Shown here: piece after piece, positions 44,483 through 54,809 of the stretch | Layout: each line of letters starts with the position of its first letter | Numbering within the stretch: position 1 is the stretch's first letter | Origin: Psoroptes ovis | Taxonomy: Eukaryota > Arthropoda > Arachnida > Sarcoptiformes > Psoroptidae | DNA length: 64,000 nt | Direction: 5' to 3' | Assembly: GCA_002943765.1 (NCBI GenBank) | Contig: PQWQ01000012.1 | Span: 1,749,501-1,813,500, forward strand | Position numbers and translations under genes: made by a program | Notes under the pieces: generated by a model | Database searches by the model: none | The model's input: the letters and a program-made list of their open reading frames with translations, nothing else | Told to the model about the DNA's origin: nothing

Positions 44483-47400
44483 GTTGATGCTGTTATTTGG
44501 ATGAGAATTGTTCAATGATAATTCGAATATTTGAAGCTAATGTGATTAAGAAGTAAATATTGTGATCTTCAAGCCAATATATCTTCAAGCAAACATCTAC
44601 AGATACCGATGGTCAATGAAATTCGATTTGAAAATTTTAAATCAATGAATGAATATGAATAATGAATGAAGCTGAATTCTCTTTTTTTAGATAACTCAAA
44701 AATCAATGAAACATTCAAAAATCATTCAGCTTTTATCTTAAAAATGTTTGAAAATTTGTTTCTATTTTTATTGTTGTTGTTGTTGTTGTTTGTTATTGGT
44801 GCTATTGGTGTTGTTGTTGTTGTTGTTGAATATTGTTGTTGTTGTTTATCGTTTATCATTGTCAATTATTATATGTATCCGACCACACCACCAACACACC
44901 ATCATGCATCACATGCATTTAAAACACACACACTATTCACCATTCAAATACACACACACTAACACACATGCAAAATGATATCATCATTGGTGCATTTATT
45001 TCGTTTTGATCAACAGCCTTGTCTTCTTTGCCGCCGTTGTTGTTGATGATAATGTTGTTTCTGTTTGTTATTAATATTATTATCTTATTCATAACAGCAG
45101 CCGCAGCCACAGCAGCAGCAGAAGAAGATATCGAAAATATCTACAAAATTTATGTTTCTCTTCAGATGAAGATTTCTTTGATGATGATGATGATGAGGAT
45201 GATGGTGATGATGTTCGGAAAATGCCATCAAATATCTTGTCGCCTGTTCAAGACACCAAAGACAATGAAAAAAAAATGATCAAGTCATTGAAATGGTGAT
45301 GATCATTGTTTTATGATCATCACATAATGGTAAATCTTCATCGTAGTTTGAATGTCTTGAATCAGAAAGAATCGATTCTGATGTTGTTGTTGTTGATGGT
45401 GTTTGTAGACATAAATACTTTACCACCATTCGTAGCCTGCCATTGAATGATAGCAATGTAAATTGATCAACAACAACATTGAACACATCCCAAATATGAT
45501 CAGATTTTTAGATTGAAAATTTCGAATAATTTTCGTTGTTTTGGGGGCCGAAACGGTTGATGCGCGACATTCAAATTCAGTTTTATTTCATTTCATTCAT
45601 TGTTTTTTCACTCATATCATTGGACATCATTGATATTGTTTGACATCAATGACAATGATGATGTTGATGTTGATGATGATGATCATAATAATAACAATCG
45701 AATGACGTATGATTGGCGCCAATTCAAATTGTTTTTTTTTTTTTCAATTTTTTTCCTTTGAATTTCTGGTTTTTATTTTTGCTCTAAATGGTAGATACAT
45801 TTACTGAAAAAAAAAATAATAATTTAAATCTGGGTAAAACCAGTGTGACAAATATACAAAAACCAGAACAGAAAAATACTGAAAAAAAAAAATATTCGAC
45901 AAAAAAATAGACAGAACAAAATTATGACAAACTTTTTCTAGGTTTGTCTGTTTGTCTGCCATAATTTTTGAAAAATAATAATCAAAGACTATTCTTTGTT
46001 TATTTAATTCTATGACTAGAATTTAGAGAATTATTCGGTGTTCGGGGATTGACTATTTCAAAATCTGACAATTTACCATAGACAATCGGTAGTCTTTGTA
46101 TGAAATATCTTGAGTCATCGAAAAATGAAAGAAATTTTAAATTTTAGAAATTACCAAGAAAAAAATCTGAAAAAATAAACGGAAACAAATTCAAATCTCG
46201 GAATTTTTTCAAAATTAGCGCCAATCAATTTCTTTACCGGGAAGTTTTTTTCCATCGAAAAAAAAATGCGCCAGAATTTCCTGGAAAATTGCTAATTTTG
46301 AATTTTTGAAAATTCTTTTTGAAATTCTCAAAATTTTAAGTTTTCAAATTCCTTATTTCTACAAATAAATATTCAACATCAACATTGAATCAGTCAGCGC
46401 ATTTATTTATTTAAATTCATCCAAACAAAAAACAAATCGAATCGAATTAAAATCAATTTTTTTTCCTGTCAATTTTCATTTAAAATTTTTTTGTTTGTTT
46501 GTTTCCAAATAAAAACATCATGATCAGCATCATCATCATCATCATCATTATTTGATAAATATCCAAAGAAAAAAAATATTAATAGTAAAAATCAAATAAA
46601 TATATCCGTCTAGAGTCTAGACTCTAGACTTATTGACTATTTGTTTTATTTTACAATCATTTTCAATCATTATCATTATCATTATTATTATCATATTTGA
46701 TGATTATTTGAATTGAATTTTTATTTTCACATTTTACAAAGATCAAAAAAAATTGAGTAAAATTTCCAACATAAAAAAAACAAATGAAAGAAAACTAATG
46801 AAAATTCCAAATCCCTATCCCTATTATATTTGAACATTATGATTTCATCTTCACGTAATCACGTTGTGTGCATTTATTTGCCAATAAAAAAATGTTTAAA
46901 TCAATAAATACTTATGATTTCAAATGATTCAATTTAGTAAATTAATCGATTGATTCTCTTTCCAAAAATGAATGTCTGATCAGAATGACAGATGATGATG
47001 ATGACATGAAATGACATTTGAATCATTGAAATGTCCTCGAAATTCTGTGAATTGATGGAAATTTGAATAATTTTTTGAAGGCCAAAAAAATTCTTCTATC
47101 ATTGTTGATAGAATCATCGATTCATTCATTTACCAATGATTATCAAATGGTAATTCAATATTACATGAAATCCGATGAAAATCTCGATCATATGAAGCAA
47201 AAATAAGCTTCAAACAATGAAACAACAACAACAACAAGATCAGCAGCTCAAGAATTTGATATATTAAATCAAGTATTGAAATTGAGTGCAAAATACAAAA
47301 TAAGAATAAATCACAGACAAAATTCATATGAATGGCAATATCTTTGAATATCTTTGAATCGAATAGATTTTGATTTGATTAATGAATTGAATATCAAGAT

Positions 47401-48508
47401 TCAAGAATATCAAATTTTTAATAAGAAATTCAATTCAATTAAATCACCGAATTTCGTTTTATCTTTTTGTTTTTTTTTTTTCATAACTTGTCATCATTTG
47501 TGATTCATACATTTGATACGACTACTGGTCGCTTTTTCATTGTTGTTGTTGTTGCTGCTGATGCTGATGCTGTGGACTTGTCAATATTCATTATTCATTG
47601 ACATTTATGCCATTTTTTAGATTAATTAATCGTATTTGTATGGTCACAAGCGTATGGGAAAAAATCCTACGAAGAAATCTCGACATTTTTTGCTTGTTGT
47701 TTGGGGCCTTTTTGTATCAAAAATTTCAATTAATTTTCATTATTATTATCAATTATTCATTATTATTATTTACGAATGATTTTCTTGATTATTTCATTTT
47801 TTTTGTTGTTGTTGTTATTCTTTCGGTTCCTGTCTAGTCGTGTTTCTAATGAATCCAATATAACGATTGATTTATCGGAAAATTTTTTCAAACGAATCAA
47901 TTAATCATTCAATACAATCATCAATTGATTCATTAATTAATTGTTCGATTAATATGAGATTAGATTAATATGAGAGATTATGAGAAATGAATGAATGAAT
48001 GAATGATTATTGAAATGAAATCGAATCCGGACAAATTTGTGAATTTCCGATTAAATGAATCAATAAGTTTTGATCGAAAATTTTGAATTTAATTTCGATT
48101 TACGTCGACCAAATTTGTTCAATCCATTCATCAATGAATAAATCACAATGGAAATTTCCTAAAAATGACAAAATGACAATTTTGAAATTTTCAAATTATT
48201 TTTGTTTATTTTAGAGCCGAAAAAAAATTGAAAAAATAAATGATTTTCATTAATTCAATAAACACAATAAACACACGCATCAATTGATTGATTGATTGAT
48301 TACATTTCAATATAATAATCATTCATAATAATAAAATTTGAAAATTGTTTTACATTTTATGAATATCTTTTTTCGAATTAATTTATTTGTTCATTGATGA
48401 TGTTTGATTGATTGATTGATTATAACTTGTATCATGCTGGATTCTGTGTGTTTGATGTTCAATGGTGGAAAAATCGATTGAATCAATTCTGCTTTTATGC
48501 GCTGAGTT
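44483..48508. other. Gene-poor interval with an unresolved coding-like patch
   Basis: No complete gene could be built in 4 kb. Around 45049-45480 both strands look coding-like: a plus-strand frame from ATG 45049 reads as a signal peptide (MIMLFLFVINIIILFITAAA then ATAAAEED); a different plus frame after the acceptor-like TTTCTCTTCAG at 45165 gives an acidic stretch to a stop at 45297; and a minus frame stops at 45280. A 22-bp palindrome lies at 46608-46629. The remainder is AT-rich with ATC, GTT and TTA microsatellites. Confidence 0.45.
46608..46629. repeat. 22-bp perfect palindrome made of TCTAGA units
   Basis: G + TCTAGAGTCTAGACTCTAGA + C reads identically on both strands and contains three TCTAGA hexamers spaced 7 bp apart. 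Confidence 0.8.
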
Positions 48509-49617
48509 TTAATAAAATTGATTAGTCGGATTATGTGAACGTGGTGTTTTAATTTTTTCCAAATTTTTCGTCACAATATCATGTAATGATGCATAATGAT
48601 TACGTAATTCAGCGACAGTCAATCGTAAACTAACAAATTCTTTTTCATCAATTTCCGATACATTACGGCGAAAATCATCAACATGTGGATATTTGGCTAT
48701 TTTTGTTATGATACGTGCACGTGATAGAAAATATTTTGACATTTGATCAAAATATGTTGCTGCTTCAGCTTCAACTGTACGTATTTCCGTTAGAGCTTCT
48801 TCTTGTATTGATACACCAAAATTATTACCATCTTCAATACGTGGTATCAAGAATAATACCCACATTTTTAATAGATTTGTATCTTCAACTAGTTGTCGAA
48901 TTAATGGTTTAACTAAATCAATTAATTCAACAATATATTTATTACATCTAACATGACCATATGGTAATATTAATACACGTGAACCATCATTACTTATTGA
49001 TCGTATAGCTTTATCATCATCTTTTAATTCTTCTTCGTTTTCTTGTTCAGTCAATACAATATATTTACGTTTTTTCGATGATGATGGACCATTAACGGAT
49101 GATGTTTGTTTCGATTGAATTTGTGATGATTGTGGTGTTGGTGATGAATCGTAATCAGTTGCCGATGAATTTTCTGAATCATCTAATTGATTATTGTTTG
49201 TATGAATAATGACATGTTGCTTAGTATTATCAATCGTAATCGATTGTGATTGTGCAGGCGTTACATATGGATGATCAGGTATCGGTATATTGATATCATG
49301 CTTGATTTTTTCCAAATTTTTCAAACTAAATTTTTCACTCTTATGATTGCAGTTGATCAGAATAATTAATGAATTGTGAAATAAAGAAAAAAAGAAGGAC
49401 AAACCTCAAGTAATTGATGTAATTCAATTGCTTTACGTGGAAATGTTTTCAATACTAATTCTTCGGCTTCTGCTTTAATATCATCTTTAAATTTAGCTAT
49501 CTTTAAACAAAAAATAAAAGATTTCAATTAGAATAATAAAACAACTAGAAACACATTAAAGGTACAAACCTTTGTAGCATAATCTGATTCAGTGGCTGTT
49601 GATTGTGTTTTTGACAT
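48509..49617 (-). CDS. PSME3: Proteasome activator complex subunit 3 (PA28-gamma / REG-gamma)
   Basis: Exons 49617-49570, 49500-49405 and 49339-48509 (introns 69 and 65 bp, all phase 0) give 324 residues (human 254). PA28-gamma forms a nuclear heptamer that caps the 20S proteasome and stimulates ubiquitin-independent degradation. Seen: N-terminal helix FKDDIKAEAEELVLKTFPRK; HDINIPIPDHP; KMWVLFLIPRIEDGNNFGVS with the activation-loop region almost identical to vertebrate REG-gamma; AKYPHVDDFRRNVSEIDEKE; LRLTVAELRNHYASLHDI; C-terminal KIKTPRSHNPTNQFY ending in Tyr as in the family. The extra length is in the Ser/Gln-rich linker (about 75-135), which includes SSSKKRKY, a plausible nuclear-localisation signal. 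Exon 3's acceptor (ATAAG) is weak and was set by alignment length. Confidence 0.92.
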
Positions 49618-50704
49618 GATTCGATTTTAAATTTTTTGAAATCTTTGTCCTTTGAACAAAAATTAAGTTAGATTTAAATTAATTTATTTTTTTCCCCTTC
49701 AAATACAGCAATAACTAATAACAATAACAAATACTCAATGAGAGAGAGAGAAAAAATGTGTTTTTTCATTTTGTTTACACTTTATTCGAATCCGTACTTT
49801 ATGAATTAATCACCAAGGAGCACGTGTTTTTATTTATTTTTTGAAATAGGAAAATTGAATCATTAAGGATGACTAGCGGCCATTTTCTTTTCTTTAATTT
49901 ATCAAAAAATTAATCAATCATCATTGATTGCGTGTAAATATATTCGACACGTGCACTTGACGAAATATATTTCTCTTTTTAATCCATAATTTTCCTTCAT
50001 TAATTGCAATCATTGCAACAATTTATCGGCTAATCATCGAGTGCGGATGCATTAAAAAACGTTATCTTCTTCCTTCATCTAAAATAGATAATGCAGATAG
50101 TAAGAGGGTAGATGACCAAAAAAATTTTAAAAAATAGAAAAATTTAAATTACAGGGCCCAGCCGGGATTTGAACCCGGGACCTCGCGCATTTCTGAATTT
50201 CATTGTGATGAATTCCCAAAGCGCAAATCATACCCCTAGACCACTGGGCCGCTTCCTTATGAGGTAAGAGGTTGTTTCACGATGTTAAACCTGGACCCAC
50301 AAATTCATATGGAAAAATGGAAATTCATTTTCCATAAATAAATAAACAAGATCAACAACTTTTTTAAACTTCGATGTAAGCTAAAGATATTCACCATTGA
50401 TGGTGAAGAAAATTACTCTATTAACCAGTATGACAAGTATGAATGCATTGCAAGATGATGGCTAAAGGTAAGAAACTTCACAGCTTCAATATATTGTTGT
50501 ATCCATATTTAATGATGTTTGTCTGCGTTGTTCGAAGAATTAGTGATGAATGAAGAAAGCTTATGGTTTATGTGTGGTTATTAGTGGTTCGAGTACAATG
50601 TAATGATATTAGAATGGTAAGGCGTAGTGGACATTGAAGAACGACAGCAGCAATCAGAGAATCGAGCATCGGTATTCGATTATAAATCAACAAAGAAGTA
50701 GAAT
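49618..50704. other. Divergent upstream region of PSME3 and the TTLL gene, containing a tRNA
   Basis: About 1.1 kb. Apart from the tRNA-Pro at 50154-50250 and a GAGAGAGAG run near 49740, I see no feature. Confidence 0.6.
50154..50250 (-). tRNA. tRNA-Pro(UGG): tRNA-Pro (anticodon UGG) with 25-nt intron
   Basis: Read on the minus strand: acceptor GGCCCAG pairs with CTGGGCC (50155-50161) and discriminator C at 50154; D arm GTCTAGGGGTATGAT is the standard eukaryotic tRNA-Pro sequence; anticodon stem TGCGC/GCGCG; anticodon TGG at 50216-50218; T arm CCCGGGTTCAAATCCCGG. A 25-base intron (50190-50214) sits one base 3' of the anticodon, the canonical position. The mature length is 72, as for other eukaryotic tRNA-Pro. 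An oligo-T terminator follows (T5 on the minus strand near 50136-50140). Confidence 0.95.
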
Positions 50705-52491
50705 ATGGCCAAAAATGACAAACTAAAGAGTAATCAAAACAGTGAGGATCGAGGATTTAATTCATATTCATTGATCCTCTCGATATTGTTACCGATTATC
50801 ATTGGAATATTATTCTATTTGCTAATAAACATTCAACGATTACAACAAGAACAGCAGCAATCATTGAATGCAATAATTGATGCAATAAATAAACAAAATA
50901 ATGTAAATAAAAATGAAGATGATGTGGATGATCTACGGAAACCATTAGCATGGATTTATGGTGATAATGTATGTTGTTTTGATTAATTGTAATTGGAATT
51001 TTGATCTAAATTTTAATTTGGTTCGATTTTTACAACAGATGCAGTATGGCTATCTAAGACATGTGATTGATATATTTGAAAAAATTGGTTTTCGTGTATG
51101 GACCGAACGAAATCCACCACCATCGCACCAATATGGTGATTGGAATGTATTATGGGCACATGAATATCCATTTTCAAAATCATATAATCTACCTGAATTG
51201 AAATCATTTCAAAAAGTAAACCATTTTCCTGGTAGTGGTTTTATTACGAACAAGGTTAATCTGGCAACAAGTGGCTTGAAACATATACCACGAGCATTTA
51301 TGTTACCAAATGAAAAAGAAGAATTTCTGAATTTTTCCAGATCGAACCCGAGCAAACTATGGGTACAAAAAGATAATCGTCATCGTGGTATACGAATATT
51401 ATCATTGAATGAATTGGATTTAGATCGTAAAGGTACATTTATTCAAGAATATATACAAAATCCATTGTTGATTGATGGAAAGTATGTATTTTGATATATT
51501 TCATTTGCTTATTGACCTTCATTGTTAATTCTATTTTATCGTTGAATGCCATAGAAAATTTGATATTGGCCTCTATGTCACAATGACCTCATTAAATCCA
51601 TTACGTTTATATGTTCTCGATAATGAAGCATTGTTAAGATTTTGTGCTAAACCATATTTCAATACGAACAATGAATTCAATTCAAGTGATATTGATTCAT
51701 ATGTGGTTGGTGATGAATATACACCAATATGGCAAATACCATCATTAGCAAAATATTATCATCAATCAAATATGAAATTATCGCTGAATACATATCTAAA
51801 ACATGAATTAAATGTCACCAGTGCTGAATCGATATGGCAACAAATGGAAGAATCAATCAAAACAATATTTTATGTAAAAGAAGAAGATATTCTAAAAATT
51901 GCATTGAAATCATTTAAAAATATGAGAAATTTTTTCGAATTAATCCGATTTGATTTTACACTCGATGATCAACTAAATGTTTATCTAATGGAAGCAAATA
52001 TGTCACCAAATTTAGCATCATCTAAATATCCATTAAATCAAATGCTATATGAACAAGTAATTTATAATAGTTTATCGTTGATTGGTCTTGTACAAATGCC
52101 ATTTGAATCAATGGCAACCACATGGGTGGCTAAACCAAAACAATCATGGAATATGTACATAAATGATAAAGATTTATCAATATTACCGGAAATTTGTGCT
52201 GCTAGTGTTTGTTCACCATACTTGTACAATGATAATAATACTAATAATAATTATAATTTAACTCGAATATGTCAAAATGAACAATGTGATTGTTGTTTAC
52301 ATTGTTTATCCGATGATGTAAAACAAATATTATCCGATGCATATATGGAAGAAATGTTCAGATATCATAATCGTCGATTAATACCATCAACATCGAAAGA
52401 ATCACCAATCGAATCGATTGGTTTCAATACTTATATTCAAGATAAATGGTTTATTGGTAAATGTATGCTCAATGATCGTTGGTGTAATTGA
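50705..52491 (+). CDS. Membrane-anchored tubulin-tyrosine-ligase-like (TTLL) protein
   Basis: Exons 50705-50968, 51039-51481 and 51555-52491 (introns 70 and 73 bp, phases 0 and 2) give 547 residues. TTLL enzymes ligate amino acids (Tyr, Glu or Gly) to tubulin using an ATP-grasp fold. Seen: a short N-terminus then one membrane span (about 25-43, ILSILLPIIIGILFYLLI); KLWVQKDNRHRGIRIL (about 195, ATP-grasp Lys and RGI); FIQEYIQNPLLIDGKKFDIG with the splice inside; LYVLDNEALLRFCAKPY; and FDFTLDDQLNVYLMEANMSP with the metal-binding Glu382 and Asn384. A Cys-rich tail (CAASVCSP, CQNEQCDCCLHC) follows. The membrane anchor resembles TTLL-15-type members of nematodes and insects, which is the closest guess. 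Enzymatic specificity cannot be read from the sequence. Confidence 0.88.
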
Positions 52492-53532
52492 AAAAAGGAC
52501 CATTATATTACCATTATCTAAGACCAAAGACTTGGAATTGATCGATCTAAAAGATCGATCGAACGAATCAATCTTCAAATACCATTGTATTTTACCATTT
52601 CGAGCATCGTTTTTATTGATATCATGTATCATCATTATTGATTGGTTCCGTATTCGGATGATGATGATGATGATCATCATCATCATCATCATTTATTTAT
52701 TTTTAGCTTTTGGAACTCGATTGAATCAAATTGATTCAAAAATGAAAATAAAATCCAGTTTTTTTTTTCGATTTTCTTTCTTTGTTACTATAATCACTAA
52801 TCATTTACAATAAAATTGACTTTTTGACTTGTCAAAAAGTATTATTTCCAAGATGTTTGTTTTGTTTGTTTTACTCAATTGTGAACTGAATCTAAATAAC
52901 GAGGAACAATGTTGTTTAATGATGATTATCTGTATTTACATTTTAGGCCTACTCATATGCACTTTGCATTTAGGTTGTTGAACTAGGTTACCGATTGTTT
53001 TGTTTTCATTTTCATTTTCATTTCAATCCATAGGATCGTTGAAAAAAGCCTTTCTCTTTTGATTACTCTTCATGATTTTTCACGCAAAATATTGGAAAAA
53101 GAATGAAATAATTCTGGTGAGAATGGATGCAGTTTCCACGTAGAAAAACAATGGTAAACAATGATAAATCCCTACAAAGTCTTTCAAATCTTAACAAATC
53201 TGATTATCGTCATCATCATCATCATCAACATTATCATCGCTGGTGGCCATATTTTAATACATCAACAGCAAACGCCAACAACAACAACAACAACAAACGA
53301 TCAATCGATCGAGGCCAAGAGTTCATATCACTTTTTATCAACTTTTAAAGATTATTATTGGTCATTCATTTGATTCATACATCGTGAACACATATTTAAA
53401 TGTGATGATTTGAGATTTGAAAAATTTTCTTTTACTTTCAATTGTACCATCTCCAGAAACAACATACATCGATCTCATACGTAAATGTTCGATAATTTTT
53501 GAAATTTTTCCATAAATTTGATTCCATTGAAA
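52492..53532. other. Intergenic spacer with a long trinucleotide palindrome
   Basis: About 1 kb. The notable feature is the 34-bp GAT/ATC palindrome at 52657-52690. No gene supported. Confidence 0.55.
52657..52690. repeat. 34-bp perfect palindrome of GAT/ATC triplets
   Basis: Six GAT-type triplets run directly into six ATC-type triplets around a central TGATCA, giving 17-base arms with no loop. Confidence 0.85.
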
Positions 53533-54604
53533 ATGTCTCATAACAAATGTAAGTTGAATTTGATGATAATTTTTGACTTGATTAAGATGTTTCCACTGAA
53601 TTTCGACTGATTTAATGTGAAGATTTGATAATTCTGCTGATCATAACGATCGTTGGCCAATCGATCGCGATGGCTGCAATGTTTCGAAGTAAACCGAATC
53701 ATGGACAAAATCATCAACATCAACAGCCTCGACAACGTTCAAGACAAAGTTTTCGTAATCGTGATGCACAAATGTGTCATTTAAGAGAGATAAACAGTTG
53801 TTTAGATAAAATACAATCATTAAATGGAACCAGTACTAATTCATCATCAACAACATCGTCGATCATAACGACGTCAAGCGGTTTGGATAAACTTTGCAGG
53901 TAATTTTTGAAGATGTTCTTTAAGGGTTTTTTTAGTTAATCATTTGTCCATTTGACAGTACCATTGATGATTCGATGAAATGTATGAAAAATTTCTTCAA
54001 AAAATGTGCAACACCATTACAACGTGAACTTTATGATTTGACCACCGAACAATTTCAACGAACGATGAAGAAATTTTGTAACAATGGTCCTGAACGTGAA
54101 AGTAAGTGGAACACTGATTCGATCAAAATTAATTTCAATTAATTAATTTTGTTTATCAATCCAAAATAAGTGTTTCTAAAAAGTTCACCATGTATACATG
54201 GAAAAGTATTATCAACAAAAAATTATAAACAAACATGTAATCGATATTATTTGCGAACATTTGATTATTTAACATCAAACGGTAATAATCAAACAATGGA
54301 TGAACGTGTCGATTTACTTTGTTGTTCACATAATCAATGGGAAAATTGTACCGAACGAATGATCGTTGATAAATGTGGTAAAGATTCATATGATAAATTT
54401 CAGCTATTTTTAAATAAATTATTCAACAATATGGGCTCGATGATTTGCCCGAAGAATTTCTATCCATTAACCGGAAAATTGTGTAAACAAATATTACCAT
54501 TAATCAATGATAATAATTCGACGATCAAATTGGGTGGAAAATCCGATAATTTCTTAGCGAAATATCTACAAAATTATCTTAGTTTTATCATCACCAATGA
54601 ATGA
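53533..54604 (+). CDS. Secreted Cys-rich protein, 27-kDa-haemolymph-glycoprotein/DUF19-like
   Basis: Four exons: 53533-53548, 53623-53899, 53959-54101 and 54171-54604 (introns 74, 59 and 69 bp) give 289 residues. The first exon is only 16 bases (ATG TCT CAT AAC AAA T) before a consensus GTAAGT; joined to exon 2 it yields a clean signal peptide, MSHNKYLIILLIITIVGQSI, whereas exon 2 alone has no ATG before the hydrophobic core. The mature protein has evenly spaced Cys: CHLREINSC, LDKLC, MKCMKNFFKKC, MKKFC, CIHG, LCCSHNQWENC, DKCGKD and ICPKNF. The C-x-x-M-K-x(5)-C and following helix pattern recalls the arthropod 27-kDa haemolymph glycoprotein and nematode DUF19 domains; this is a loose resemblance. 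It is convergent with the RasGEF-like gene, 205 bp apart. Confidence 0.7.
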
Positions 54605-54809
54605 ATTACACAAAATAATTTAAATATTTAATATGACTAATTCAATAATAATTTAAGAATTTTCCACTAAAAAAAAAAAAAGATAAAATTGATTAAGTTA
54701 TTGAATTTTATAAATTAACTGCACTCGAAAAAAAAAACGATGATGGTGATGATGATGATATAAAAACAATGATGATTAGATCAAAATAAAAAGTGAATAT
54801 CTCTCTCAA

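Noticed and set aside
44666..44978. Hydrophobic Leu/Val/Cys-rich frames near 44.7-45.0 kb
   Set aside because: Encoded by GTT/TTG microsatellite and a CACACA tail; repeats explain the composition.
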